The notes below the pieces were generated by a model. The model was not told the DNA's origin and made no database searches. It saw nothing but the letters and a program-made list of their open reading frames with translations. This document shows positions 9,486 to 17,517 of a stretch of 64,000 nucleotides of DNA, piece by piece. Each line of letters begins with the position of its first letter. Position 1 is the first letter of the stretch. A program made the position numbers and the translations under genes. Source of the DNA: Salimicrobium halophilum (lineage in GTDB: Bacteria; Bacillota; Bacilli; Bacillales; Halobacillaceae); NCBI RefSeq assembly GCF_900100295.1, contig NZ_FNEV01000005.1, forward strand, positions 126,501 through 190,500. The letters are read 5' to 3'.

Positions 9486-10359
9486 GAGATGGACCCTCCT
9501 TGGTCATATGAATGAATAAATCCTGCAGAGAAGCAGACGAAAGTTCAAGTCCAAGTTGTGCTGCGTGTTTCTTATCTTCCTGTGAGGGGGTATGAAGCGC
9601 GAACGTGGTGACCGTTGGTCCGTACCTTTTTTCTTCCCCTGCATGTTTTCCTTCCATCCATTGATGAACATTCTCTTTCCTTCCCGTAACGAAGACACCT
9701 CTCTCTATGGCGTGATCGGTGGAGTCGCGGAGAATGACTTTTCCTTCGTGAAGGAAAATCACCTCTTCGAACAAGTGATCCATCTCGGATACAAGATGTG
9801 TCGAAAGGATGAAGGTCCGGGGATGACGTTCGAAATCTTTCAGGATCTCCTCATAGAAGATTTCCCGTGCCGGAGCATCCATGCCTGAGTACGATTCATC
9901 GAAAATAGTGATGGGAGCTCTGCTGGCCAGACCGATGATGACCGTAGCGATAGATTGCATACCTTTCGACAGCTTCTTCATGGGTTTCTTTGCAGGAAGA
10001 CCGAACCGCTCCACGAGCTCTTCAGCATAGGTCGTGTCGAAATAAGGACGGAACTTCTTGGTGGACTTCATCATTGCCCTGATAGATCGCGTTTCTTCGC
10101 TATAATCTTTCTCATAAGAAAAGCTGATATGGGACATGAGGATTTCATTTTCATAAGGATCTGCTCCGCCGATGGTGATGTTGCCGCTGGTCGGTCGTCG
10201 GAAAGAGGCGAGTACAGATAGTAACGTGGATTTTCCAGCGCCGTTTCTGCCGATCAGACCATAGATTTTGGCAGCGGGAAGGATCAGGTCTATATCTTTC
10301 AGCGCTTCCGATTTCCGGTAGGTTACGTTCACTTCTTCCATGCTGATGTCGAAATTCAT
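9475..10359 (-). CDS. ABC transporter ATP-binding protein
   Basis: A 294-residue ABC ATPase. Walker A GRNGAGKST lies near residues 37-45. The signature helix reads KLSKGMQS instead of LSGGQ, and the Walker B stretch is ITIFDESYSGMD, both usual in YtrB/EcsA-like proteins. The switch His is in FILSTHLVSEMD. The start shares ATGA with the stop of the GntR gene. The C-terminal 90 residues after the ATPase core show no recognised fold. It probably energises the membrane protein encoded next. Confidence 0.9.
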   Translation of the reverse strand: MNFDISMEEVNVTYRKSEALKDIDLILPAAKIYGLIGRNGAGKSTLLSVLASFRRPTSGNITIGGADPYENEILMSHISFSYEKDYSEETRSIRAMMKSTKKFRPYFDTTYAEELVERFGLPAKKPMKKLSKGMQSIATVIIGLASRAPITIFDESYSGMDAPAREIFYEEILKDFERHPRTFILSTHLVSEMDHLFEEVIFLHEGKVILRDSTDHAIERGVFVTGRKENVHQWMEGKHAGEEKRYGPTVTTFALHTPSQEDKKHAAQLGLELSSASLQDLFIHMTKEGPSHEQ

Positions 10360-10718
10360 AACTCTTCGCTTCCTTTCATCATAGATATCAATTCTTCCCG
10401 GGAGATTCCAAGCTTCTCCGCTTCCTCGAGCATCGGTCTCATATACTGATCAAGAAAAGTTTCCTTCCTTTCTTTCAGCAATTGATCTTTGGCATTCTCT
10501 GCTACAAACATGCCGACCCCGCGTTTCTTGTAAATGATTCCATTTTCGACAAGAAGGTTGATCCCTTTCGATATCGTTAGATGGTTGATTTTGTAAAGTT
10601 GGACAAGCTGTGTCGTAGAAGGAATCTGTTCATGCTCTTTCAGCTGATCGTTGACGATCTGGTCTTCGATCTGTTCTTTGACCTGCAAAAAGATGGGTTT
10701 GTTTTCATCGAATGTCAT
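10356..10718 (-). CDS. GntR-family transcriptional regulator (YtrA type)
   Basis: A short 120-residue regulator: an N-terminal winged helix (DENKPIFLQVKEQIEDQIVNDQLKEHEQIPSTTQLVQLYKIN... starts the fold) and only a small C-terminal helical tail, the layout of the YtrA subfamily. It likely represses its own ABC operon. The ATG at 10718 is preferred over a TTG one codon upstream because GAGGG stands 8 bases before it. First gene of the operon. Confidence 0.88.
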   Translation of the reverse strand: MTFDENKPIFLQVKEQIEDQIVNDQLKEHEQIPSTTQLVQLYKINHLTISKGINLLVENGIIYKKRGVGMFVAENAKDQLLKERKETFLDQYMRPMLEEAEKLGISREELISMMKGSEEL

Positions 10719-10873
10719 CAATATCCCTCACCACCTTTATCACGCTCCTTGAACTATGGTTATATAGTTATGTATATAAGTATATATGTAAAAATGGAAA
10801 GCGTCAATACAATTGATTTTTCACATATAGATAAAGAAAGGCGTATGGTACAAAGGAGAAAGGATGATAGGCT

Positions 10874-12700
10874 ATGTGTGGAATTGCGGGATGGATCGGA
10901 GAAGAGAGAGAGGACCATAGAAGGGACGTCGTGGATCGAATGACTGCGAAGATCGCTCATCGTGGTCCCGATGATCATCAGCTATGGATCGGGGAAGCTG
11001 CAGGCTTCGGCCACCGACGGCTCGCAGTCATCGATCCTTCTGGTGGAAAGCAGCCGATGGTACGCTCCTTTCAAGGAGAAACGTATGTACTCTGTTACAA
11101 CGGCGAGCTATATAATACAGATGAGGTGAGGAATGTACTTCAACAGAAAGGATGGACGTTCCATACTCATTCCGACACGGAAGTAGTTCTGGTCAGTTAT
11201 ATGGAATGGAAAGAGAAAGCTCCGGAATACCTGAACGGAATCTTCGCTTTCAGTATATGGGAGACAAAGAGGAAGCGTCTGTTCCTTGCCAGAGACAGGA
11301 TGGGAGTGAAGCCTCTCTTTTTTTCTGAACTGGCGAAGGGGTTCATTTTCGCTTCCGAACTTAAAGCGCTTCTCGTCCATCCTGACATGGAAGCGATTCT
11401 GGATCACCAGTCATTGAGCGAATTTTTTGCTCTTGGACCATCGAGAACACCTGGGAGTGGAGTCTTCAAAGGGGTCTATGAATTGAAACCGGGGCATGCC
11501 GGTTTTTTAGAAAACGGATCGTTCCGGATATTTACCTACTGGACTCTGAAAGGAAAAGAGCATACGGATTCTTTCGAAGAAACAAAGGAAAGGGTGCGTG
11601 AATTATTCCTGGAAGCCACCCGCAGACAGCTCGTATCTGATGTGGAAATTGGAACGTTCCTCTCGGGTGGGCTGGATTCGAGTGCTATCACTTCTGTTGC
11701 AGCAGGAATGAGAAAGGACCTTCCCACTTTCTCGATCGACTATGAAGACCAGGCTTCCCATTTCAGGAAAAATGACTTTCAGCCAGACCTCGATGCCCCA
11801 TTCATCGAAAAGGTATCAAAAGCCGGAGGGACTAGTCACACGGTTTGTACGGCTTCTATCAGCGATCTTGTCGGGTCACTCGAACAAGCGGTGGAGCTCC
11901 GCGATCTTCCGGGGATGGCCGATGTGGACAGTTCACTTCTTTGGTTTTCCGGGCAAATGAAAAAGCATGTCACGGTCGCGCTTTCCGGAGAGTGTGCAGA
12001 TGAAATATTTGCAGGATACCCGTGGTTTTACCGGGGGAATGAAGGCGGGTTCCCTTGGATCAGGTCTGAACGGGATAGGCAGCACCTTATCAGGAAAGAA
12101 TGGAAGATGCGTCTGCCACTTGAGGAGTATGCAAAGAAGAAATACGAGGAAATAACTACAGAAGCTCCTCTGTCAGGTGAGGAAACAGTTATGGAAAAAC
12201 GTCATAAGCAATTGATTTATGCGAATATGAACTACTTCATGCAGGTGCTTCTTGAAAGAAAAGATCGGATGAGTATGGGAGCGAGTCTAGAAGTCCGGGT
12301 GCCTTTCAGTGATCACAGGTTGGTGGAGTACGCCTATAATATCCCGAGAGACTATACTTTCCGGGAAGGACGGGAAAAAAGTCTGTTGAGAGAGGCGTTC
12401 CAGGGGATCGTACCGGAAAGCGTGAGGCACAGGAAGAAGAATCCATATCCGAAAACCTTTCATCCGGATTATACGAAAGCCGTATGTGACTGGATGGGGG
12501 ATATTGTTTCGGATGGGAACCAGCCACTGTTCGATCTTTTTTCCCGGAAGCACATCAAGAAACTTTATGAGTCGGAAGGGAAGCAGATGAAGGAGCCCTG
12601 GTTCGGGCAACTGATGACAGGGCCGCAGTTGATCGCTTATTTGTGCCAGGTGAATCACTGGCTGAAAACGGTGCAGCCCAGAATAACAGTTGACGGATAA
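10874..12700 (+). CDS. asnO: asparagine synthetase (glutamine-hydrolysing)
   Basis: A 608-residue class B asparagine synthetase that makes asparagine from aspartate, glutamine and ATP. It begins MCGIAGW, leaving Cys2 as the glutaminase nucleophile after Met removal. The amidotransferase half shows RGPDDHQ, GHRRLAVID and CYNGELYN. The synthetase half has the pyrophosphate loop LSGGLDSSAI and the ALSGECADEIFAGYPW motif. B. subtilis asnO is sporulation-linked and lies in this neighbourhood, which favours that paralogue over asnB or asnH. An AAAGGAG ribosome site precedes it. Confidence 0.93.
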   Translation: MCGIAGWIGEEREDHRRDVVDRMTAKIAHRGPDDHQLWIGEAAGFGHRRLAVIDPSGGKQPMVRSFQGETYVLCYNGELYNTDEVRNVLQQKGWTFHTHSDTEVVLVSYMEWKEKAPEYLNGIFAFSIWETKRKRLFLARDRMGVKPLFFSELAKGFIFASELKALLVHPDMEAILDHQSLSEFFALGPSRTPGSGVFKGVYELKPGHAGFLENGSFRIFTYWTLKGKEHTDSFEETKERVRELFLEATRRQLVSDVEIGTFLSGGLDSSAITSVAAGMRKDLPTFSIDYEDQASHFRKNDFQPDLDAPFIEKVSKAGGTSHTVCTASISDLVGSLEQAVELRDLPGMADVDSSLLWFSGQMKKHVTVALSGECADEIFAGYPWFYRGNEGGFPWIRSERDRQHLIRKEWKMRLPLEEYAKKKYEEITTEAPLSGEETVMEKRHKQLIYANMNYFMQVLLERKDRMSMGASLEVRVPFSDHRLVEYAYNIPRDYTFREGREKSLLREAFQGIVPESVRHRKKNPYPKTFHPDYTKAVCDWMGDIVSDGNQPLFDLFSRKHIKKLYESEGKQMKEPWFGQLMTGPQLIAYLCQVNHWLKTVQPRITVDG

Positions 12701-12753
12701 TGGCACGGGGAGATAATCTTAAAGAATGAGTGAAAATAGAGGAGGAGCGGAAG

Positions 12754-14172
12754 ATGAAACGACGAACAGGACTATTCATCATCCTTTCGTCTCTTCTTTT
12801 TTGTGTGCTTGGGGGACAGGCGTCGGCAGAAGAGACAGAGAGTCTGAAAGGCGAAAGCATTTACTATATAACGGTGGACCGGTTCATGAACGGGGACTCG
12901 TCTAACGACGGAAATTTGGAAACGGACACCCCTGATGGTTACCACGGAGGGGACATTCAGGGGGTTATCGAAAGACTGGGGCATGTGAAAGACCTCGGCT
13001 TTACGACAATCTGGCTGTCACCGCTCATGAAGTCTTCGGATTTCGAAGGGTACCAGGTAGAGGACTATCGAAGTGTCAATGACCATTTTGGAACCATGGA
13101 AGAGGTCCGGGCGCTTGTAGAAGAGGCCCATGCTATCGATATGAAAGTGGTTATGGATATGCCGGTGACAACTGTCAGTGCTGAGCATCCGTGGGTGGAG
13201 TCGGGATGGACAGAAGAGCCTGGCGACGGAATAGCTTCCGTGAATACGGGAGATTCTGAAGTTCAGGAAGAGTTTTCCGATATTCTATCCTACTGGACAG
13301 AAGAAGCCGGTCTTGACGGGTTCGGCTTCCCTGATGTAGAGAAAGCGGAGCCAGAATTTTGGACAAAAGTTACATCGGGTCTGGGATCTGGAATCACCAT
13401 CGGTAAAGGGGAAGATGAGTCCTATCTGGATGGCGGGTTTGACATATGGTACGACGAAGAGTACCAGAAGACTATTTCTGAAGTATTCGCTAGTACAGGG
13501 GAAGTGGAAAGCCTGAAGGACCCGGAAGCGGAAGTTTCTGCAAGTGCTGTCGATTTCCGCGACACGAAGAGATTCACGACCATGGCGGAAGCGAATGGGT
13601 TCAACCCGATTACGAGATGGAAGCTTGCACTCACGCAGCTCTATGCGGATCAGGACGTCCCCGTCGTCATGTACGGAACCTCTATTCCAATGGGAGAGAA
13701 GCCAGGGATCGGCAATCTGCCTATGATGAACTTCGGTGGTACGGATGAAGAAGTTACGCAGCGGATCGAAAAGCTGAATTCAATGCGCTCAGAATTTCCT
13801 TCCCTGATACAGGGGGAGAAACAAGAGTTGTACAAGCAGGACGGGATGGCGGTCTATCAGGTCGATGGAGACCAGACCATGGTAATGGCGATCAACAATT
13901 CGGAAGAAACGAAGACGACGAACCTTACGTCCCTCGAAGATGAGAAACAGCTGCGAGGATTGATGCATGACGGGCTGCTCCGTCAATCGGAAGATGGGGA
14001 TTATCCGATCGTTCTTGAGAGGGAAACGGCAGATGTATTCGTGGTTGAAGACAATGCCGGTCTTAATTGGGCATTCATCGGTTTTGTCGGTGGGATTCTG
14101 TCTCTTTTCGTCATATTTGTCGTGGTCGTCACGATGAAAAATAGAAGAAGTGAAAAAACGAACACTGATTAA
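12754..14172 (+). CDS. membrane-anchored GH13 alpha-amylase-like protein, probably inactive
   Basis: A 472-residue secreted protein: signal peptide ending ASA before residue 26, a GH13 barrel starting SIYYITVDRFMNGD, a beta-rich C domain and one transmembrane helix near residues 438-462 with a basic tail. It aligns by eye to the four GH13 motifs, but key residues are replaced. Motif I keeps Asp135 yet has TT for the usual NH. Motif II reads GFGFP for GFRxD (Arg and nucleophile Asp lost). Motif III has IGKG for IGE (acid/base Glu lost). Motif IV is DFRD for DNHD. The ATG at 12754 with AGGAGGAG is preferred to a GTG eight codons upstream. It may be a sugar-binding pseudoenzyme on the cell surface. 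Confidence 0.85.
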   Translation: MKRRTGLFIILSSLLFCVLGGQASAEETESLKGESIYYITVDRFMNGDSSNDGNLETDTPDGYHGGDIQGVIERLGHVKDLGFTTIWLSPLMKSSDFEGYQVEDYRSVNDHFGTMEEVRALVEEAHAIDMKVVMDMPVTTVSAEHPWVESGWTEEPGDGIASVNTGDSEVQEEFSDILSYWTEEAGLDGFGFPDVEKAEPEFWTKVTSGLGSGITIGKGEDESYLDGGFDIWYDEEYQKTISEVFASTGEVESLKDPEAEVSASAVDFRDTKRFTTMAEANGFNPITRWKLALTQLYADQDVPVVMYGTSIPMGEKPGIGNLPMMNFGGTDEEVTQRIEKLNSMRSEFPSLIQGEKQELYKQDGMAVYQVDGDQTMVMAINNSEETKTTNLTSLEDEKQLRGLMHDGLLRQSEDGDYPIVLERETADVFVVEDNAGLNWAFIGFVGGILSLFVIFVVVVTMKNRRSEKTNTD

Positions 14173-14184
14173 TCAGTGTTCGTT
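14157..14184. terminator. bidirectional terminator containing the amylase-like stop codon
   Basis: A perfect 28-base palindrome, arms AACGAACACTGATT and AATCAGTGTTCGTT. It covers the last codons and TAA of the GH13-like gene. A6 precedes it, which gives a U-tract for the convergent degV-family gene. Confidence 0.88.
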
Positions 14185-14212
14185 GATTTTTGGTCAGAAG
14201 CACTCCCGCTTT

Positions 14213-15073
14213 TTATTTATAATCCTCATTCAAGAAAAAGAGAGCTATCGTACCAGGTCCCGAGTGGGCACCTACGGCTGATCCGACCATGTCGATATGG
14301 ATAGATTGCGGAGAGAAGCGTTCTTTGATCATGGAAGCCAAGTGCTCTGCTGTTTCGATACTGTCTCCGTGACTGATAGCGATTCGCTGGTTGTTAAGGT
14401 CTTTGCCGCGCTCTTCCATCAGATCGACCATCCGTTTGAACACTTTCTTCTGGCCTCTCACTTTCTCGAGTGGGATGAGTTTTCCATCTTCGACGTGAAG
14501 AAGCGGTTTGATTTTGAGGAGGCTTCCTACAAAGGCTTGGGCTTTGCTGACCCGTCCGCCACGATGGAGATATTCCAGATCGTCGACAGTGAACAGATGC
14601 TCCATATGAGCGGAATGATAAGAGACGAGACCTTTGACTTCCTCTAATGTGGCGCCCTCTCTACTTTTCTCTGCAGCTCTGAGAACGATGAGTCCGTAAC
14701 CGAGAGAAGCGGCTTTCGTATCGATGACATCGAATGATGCGTCCGGATACTCTTCCCTGAGCTCCTGTTCCACAATTTTTGCTGATTGATATGTACCGGA
14801 AAGTTCAGAAGAAAAAGCTACATAGAGAAAAGGTTGGCCTGCTTCGATTTTTTCCACGAAAAGGTCACGGAAGGCCTGCCCCGTCACTTGAGACGTCTTA
14901 GGTGCTTCTCCTGCACGCATGGCATCATAGACTTCTTTCGGGGATATATTCTTCCCGTCTTCATATTCCTTCTCTTTCAGCAGAACTTTCAAGGAAACCA
15001 TCTCTACGCCGTGTTCCTGCAATGTGTCCCGGGAGAGATCACTCGCCGAGTCGCAGATGATTTGTACGGTCAT
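14213..15073 (-). CDS. DegV family protein (fatty-acid-binding, YitS-like)
   Basis: A 286-residue DegV/EDD-fold protein. It starts with TVQIICDSASDLSRD, then SQVTGQAFRDLF, YLHRGGRVSKAQAFVGSLLKIKPLL and a C-terminal GAHSGPGTIALFF, all typical. Members bind a fatty acid, and some (FakB) deliver it to the fatty-acid kinase FakA. No fakA is visible here, so the specific role is open. B. subtilis has yitS at this position beside yitT. The gene is divergent from yitT, with 139 bases between the starts. Confidence 0.9.
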   Translation of the reverse strand: MTVQIICDSASDLSRDTLQEHGVEMVSLKVLLKEKEYEDGKNISPKEVYDAMRAGEAPKTSQVTGQAFRDLFVEKIEAGQPFLYVAFSSELSGTYQSAKIVEQELREEYPDASFDVIDTKAASLGYGLIVLRAAEKSREGATLEEVKGLVSYHSAHMEHLFTVDDLEYLHRGGRVSKAQAFVGSLLKIKPLLHVEDGKLIPLEKVRGQKKVFKRMVDLMEERGKDLNNQRIAISHGDSIETAEHLASMIKERFSPQSIHIDMVGSAVGAHSGPGTIALFFLNEDYK

Positions 15074-15104
15074 GTTTTCACCTTCATTCTTTGGTATTAT
15101 GGTC

Positions 15105-15126
15105 TAGGTTTAAGTTTAGGTCTAAG
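15105..15126. repeat. 12-bp direct repeat between the degV-family gene and yitT
   Basis: TAGGTTTAAG at 15105-15114 and TAGGTCTAAG at 15117-15126 repeat with a 12-bp period between the divergent starts. It could be a regulator site for either gene; no regulator is recognised. Confidence 0.4.
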
Positions 15127-15212
15127 AGGTTAGTTAGTCAAAGTATACCATATAGAAGTATGTCTATTTGACGAAAAATGAATTATAATAAATATACATA
15201 AGGGGGAACGTC

Positions 15213-16058
15213 ATGTTTACATTCGAAGCGAAACGGATCGTTGTCGTAATTATAGGAGCGTTGTTCAATGCGCTTAGTCTTAACTTGTTCCTGATTGAAG
15301 CGAACGTTTATGCCAGCGGGTTTACCGGAGTGGCCCAGCTGATTACAAGTATTATCCAGGACTTTCTGAATATCCACTTTATAACTACAGGTATCATTCT
15401 GTTTCTACTGAACATCCCTGTGGCTATTCTGGGTTGGTTGAAAGTAGGCAAGGGATTTACCATATATAGTGCTATCTCTGTCGCTTTTACTACACTTTTC
15501 CTGGAAATCGTACCACTGACTCAGCTTTCTGGGGATATTATATTGAATGCCGTTTTCGGAGGGGTGCTTGGCGGTGTCGGTGTCGGGATCACGTTGAAGT
15601 GGGGTGCTTCTACAGGTGGTCTGGATATCATAGCTATGGTGCTTTCAAGAATGAAAGACCGTCCGATCGGAACATATTTTATGATGATCAACAGTGCTAT
15701 CATCGCGATTGCCGGTTTGATTTATAAGCCGGAGAATGCGTTGTATACATTGCTTACATTGTATGTAACGACGCGTGTGATCGACGCGATCCATACCCGT
15801 CACGAGAAACTGACAGCTATGATCATCACTTCGAAAGCCAAGGAGATGGAAGAAGCGATCCATGCCCAGGTGGTACGGGGGATTACAACACTTCCGGCCA
15901 GAGGCGCGTTTACCGGGGAGGACAAGAATATGCTCGTGATGGTCATCTCCCGCTATGAGCTGTATGACCTTCAGCATATTATCCATGAAGTGGATGAACG
16001 TGCATTTACCAATATTGTCCAGACAACTGGTGTATTTGGCTTCTTCCGTAAAGAATAA
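15213..16058 (+). CDS. yitT: YitT family membrane protein
   Basis: A 281-residue protein with five to six membrane helices (DUF161-type, residues 1-190). Its C-terminal cytosolic DUF2179 domain (about 225-281) has AMIITSKAKEMEEAIH and a GAFTGEDKNMLVMVISRYEL core. A GGGGKGVGVG-like glycine stretch (GGVLGGVGVGITLKWGASTGG) lies in the middle. The family is widespread in Firmicutes without an assigned substrate. The ribosome site is AAGGGGG. No terminator lies before the next gene 49 bases on, so readthrough is likely. Confidence 0.9.
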   Translation: MFTFEAKRIVVVIIGALFNALSLNLFLIEANVYASGFTGVAQLITSIIQDFLNIHFITTGIILFLLNIPVAILGWLKVGKGFTIYSAISVAFTTLFLEIVPLTQLSGDIILNAVFGGVLGGVGVGITLKWGASTGGLDIIAMVLSRMKDRPIGTYFMMINSAIIAIAGLIYKPENALYTLLTLYVTTRVIDAIHTRHEKLTAMIITSKAKEMEEAIHAQVVRGITTLPARGAFTGEDKNMLVMVISRYELYDLQHIIHEVDERAFTNIVQTTGVFGFFRKE

Positions 16059-16107
16059 AAATGTTGTACCCTAAAGATATACATTAATCCTGAAGGGGGA
16101 TACTTAT

Positions 16108-17070
16108 ATGAGAAAGTGGTTCTTATCGATTCTGATGCTCGCCCTGGTCGTACTGGCAGCTTGTGGCTCCAGCGAAGATACAGAAACAGGTAGCGAGAGT
16201 CAGGATGAAAACCAGGAAGAATCGACAGACGTCGAAGCTTTGGCAGAGCAACTGACTTTGAACAGTGAAGTAGAGACAGATAATCAGGAAGCGAGCATCC
16301 GTTTTTCCCTTACGAATGAAGGAGAAGAAGCGGTGGAATTAGGTTTTGCTTCCGGTCAGCAATTTGATGTTCACATTGCTGATGAGAATGGGGAGAATGT
16401 TTATACGTATTCTGCCAACCGTTCATTCACCCAGGAACAGTCGACCAAAGAACTGGATGCTGATGCAGTGATGGAGAATGCTGTTCAATGGGACGAGAAC
16501 GTGGAACCGGGAGAGTATGAAGCGACGGTTACTTTCCTTATCGATACGATCAATGGAGAAGATGTGGGCGATCGCGAATTCGAGTCTACCTCAATGTTCA
16601 CGATAGAGGAAGCGGAAGAAACTTCTTCTGACGAGGGAACAGAAGGCAGTACAACCGATGACGCCGGTGATGACAGTTCCTCCAATGAGGGGGATTCGGA
16701 TGAAGGACCCTCGAGTGAAAATAGTTCCGAAGGAGAAGAAACGACTTCCATTGACGGAAATGATGCCTTCCGCAACCTTGAACTCAGCGGAGAAAACGGA
16801 AATTATACGATTTCCGGAGAGGCGAGAGTGTTTGAAGGAAGCTTCCTTTATCGAGTGGAAGATGGACATAATGAACTTATCGGGGAGACACCGGTCCAAG
16901 TGGATTCCGGTGCACCAAGTTGGTCCGAATTCAGCCTGGACATTTCCATCCCTGAGTCTGATCTTCCTGATTTCGGCACGCTGACACTGATGTTGTATGA
17001 GAACAGTGCCAAAGACGGAGAACCGACGAACGTCAACTATGTCCCACTTGAACAATTCAATGGAGAATAA
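16108..17070 (+). CDS. lipoprotein with BsuPI and Gmad2 domains
   Basis: A 320-residue lipoprotein with signal peptide and lipobox LAAC (Cys19). Residues about 50-165 look like the BsuPI intracellular proteinase inhibitor domain (LTLNSEVETD, then VELGFASGQQFDVHI, then PGEYEATVTF). A Ser/Glu/Asp/Gly-rich linker follows (about 170-215). The C-terminal residues (220-320) resemble the Gmad2 immunoglobulin-like domain (NGNYTISGEARVFEGSFLYRV). B. subtilis ipi, the type member, sits near here but is cytoplasmic and single-domain. This version is predicted to be anchored outside the cell, so inhibition of an intracellular protease is unlikely. Domain calls are by eye. Confidence 0.8.
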   Translation: MRKWFLSILMLALVVLAACGSSEDTETGSESQDENQEESTDVEALAEQLTLNSEVETDNQEASIRFSLTNEGEEAVELGFASGQQFDVHIADENGENVYTYSANRSFTQEQSTKELDADAVMENAVQWDENVEPGEYEATVTFLIDTINGEDVGDREFESTSMFTIEEAEETSSDEGTEGSTTDDAGDDSSSNEGDSDEGPSSENSSEGEETTSIDGNDAFRNLELSGENGNYTISGEARVFEGSFLYRVEDGHNELIGETPVQVDSGAPSWSEFSLDISIPESDLPDFGTLTLMLYENSAKDGEPTNVNYVPLEQFNGE

Positions 17071-17073
17071 GTA

Positions 17074-17111
17074 AAAAAACCTTGAGGCAGGAATTTGCCT
17101 CAAGGTTTTTT
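17074..17111. terminator. bidirectional terminator
   Basis: A 16-bp perfect stem AAAAAACCTTGAGGCA/TGCCTCAAGGTTTTTT with a 6-base loop. It serves the lipoprotein gene and the convergent Nfu_N gene. Confidence 0.93.
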
Positions 17112-17373
17112 AGTATCCGGCTTCTACGATAGTAGCTTCCACTTTCGGTGTCAGCTCGTCCCAATCCGCATCCGGCTTTTTATTTACGGTAATGAAATTC
17201 TGGAAGCCGAAAACGTTATCGACCCCTTCAAGCTCCATCAATGCATTCATGATCGGAAACTCACTGCTCTGCCCGGGCATGACGGAAACGCTACCGTCTC
17301 CAGGGAAAATACGGGAGTCTGTCGTGAATTTTCTTGCGTTCGGGTTCGGTGTTTCTTCTACAACTACGCCCAT
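17110..17373 (-). CDS. stand-alone Nfu N-terminal domain protein
   Basis: An 87-residue protein that is almost entirely an Nfu_N (scaffold protein Nfu/NifU N-terminal) domain: EETPNPNARKF, then IMNALMELEGVDNVFGFQNFITVNKK and a C-terminal helix. It has no Cys, so it lacks the CxxC that binds Fe-S clusters in Nfu proteins. The same domain heads the longer CvfC/YpgR proteins. It may be an adaptor rather than a cluster carrier. A good AGAGGAGG ribosome site precedes ATG. Confidence 0.82.
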   Translation of the reverse strand: MGVVVEETPNPNARKFTTDSRIFPGDGSVSVMPGQSSEFPIMNALMELEGVDNVFGFQNFITVNKKPDADWDELTPKVEATIVEAGY

Positions 17374-17517
17374 TTCAAAAACCTCCTCTTACCTTTCTAC
17401 TCATTCATTCTAGCAGAAAACACCCGTGAGCAAAACGAAAGAAACAAAACATTCCTTCTTATCTACATGCTTGTGATACAATGAAACCACTTTTTGAGTC
17501 AAAAGGGGGAAAGAGAT

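Noticed and set aside
12730-12753. GTG start eight codons upstream for the amylase-like gene
   Set aside because: The AGGAGGAG ribosome site lies inside that extension and directs initiation at 12754, which also gives a proper signal peptide.
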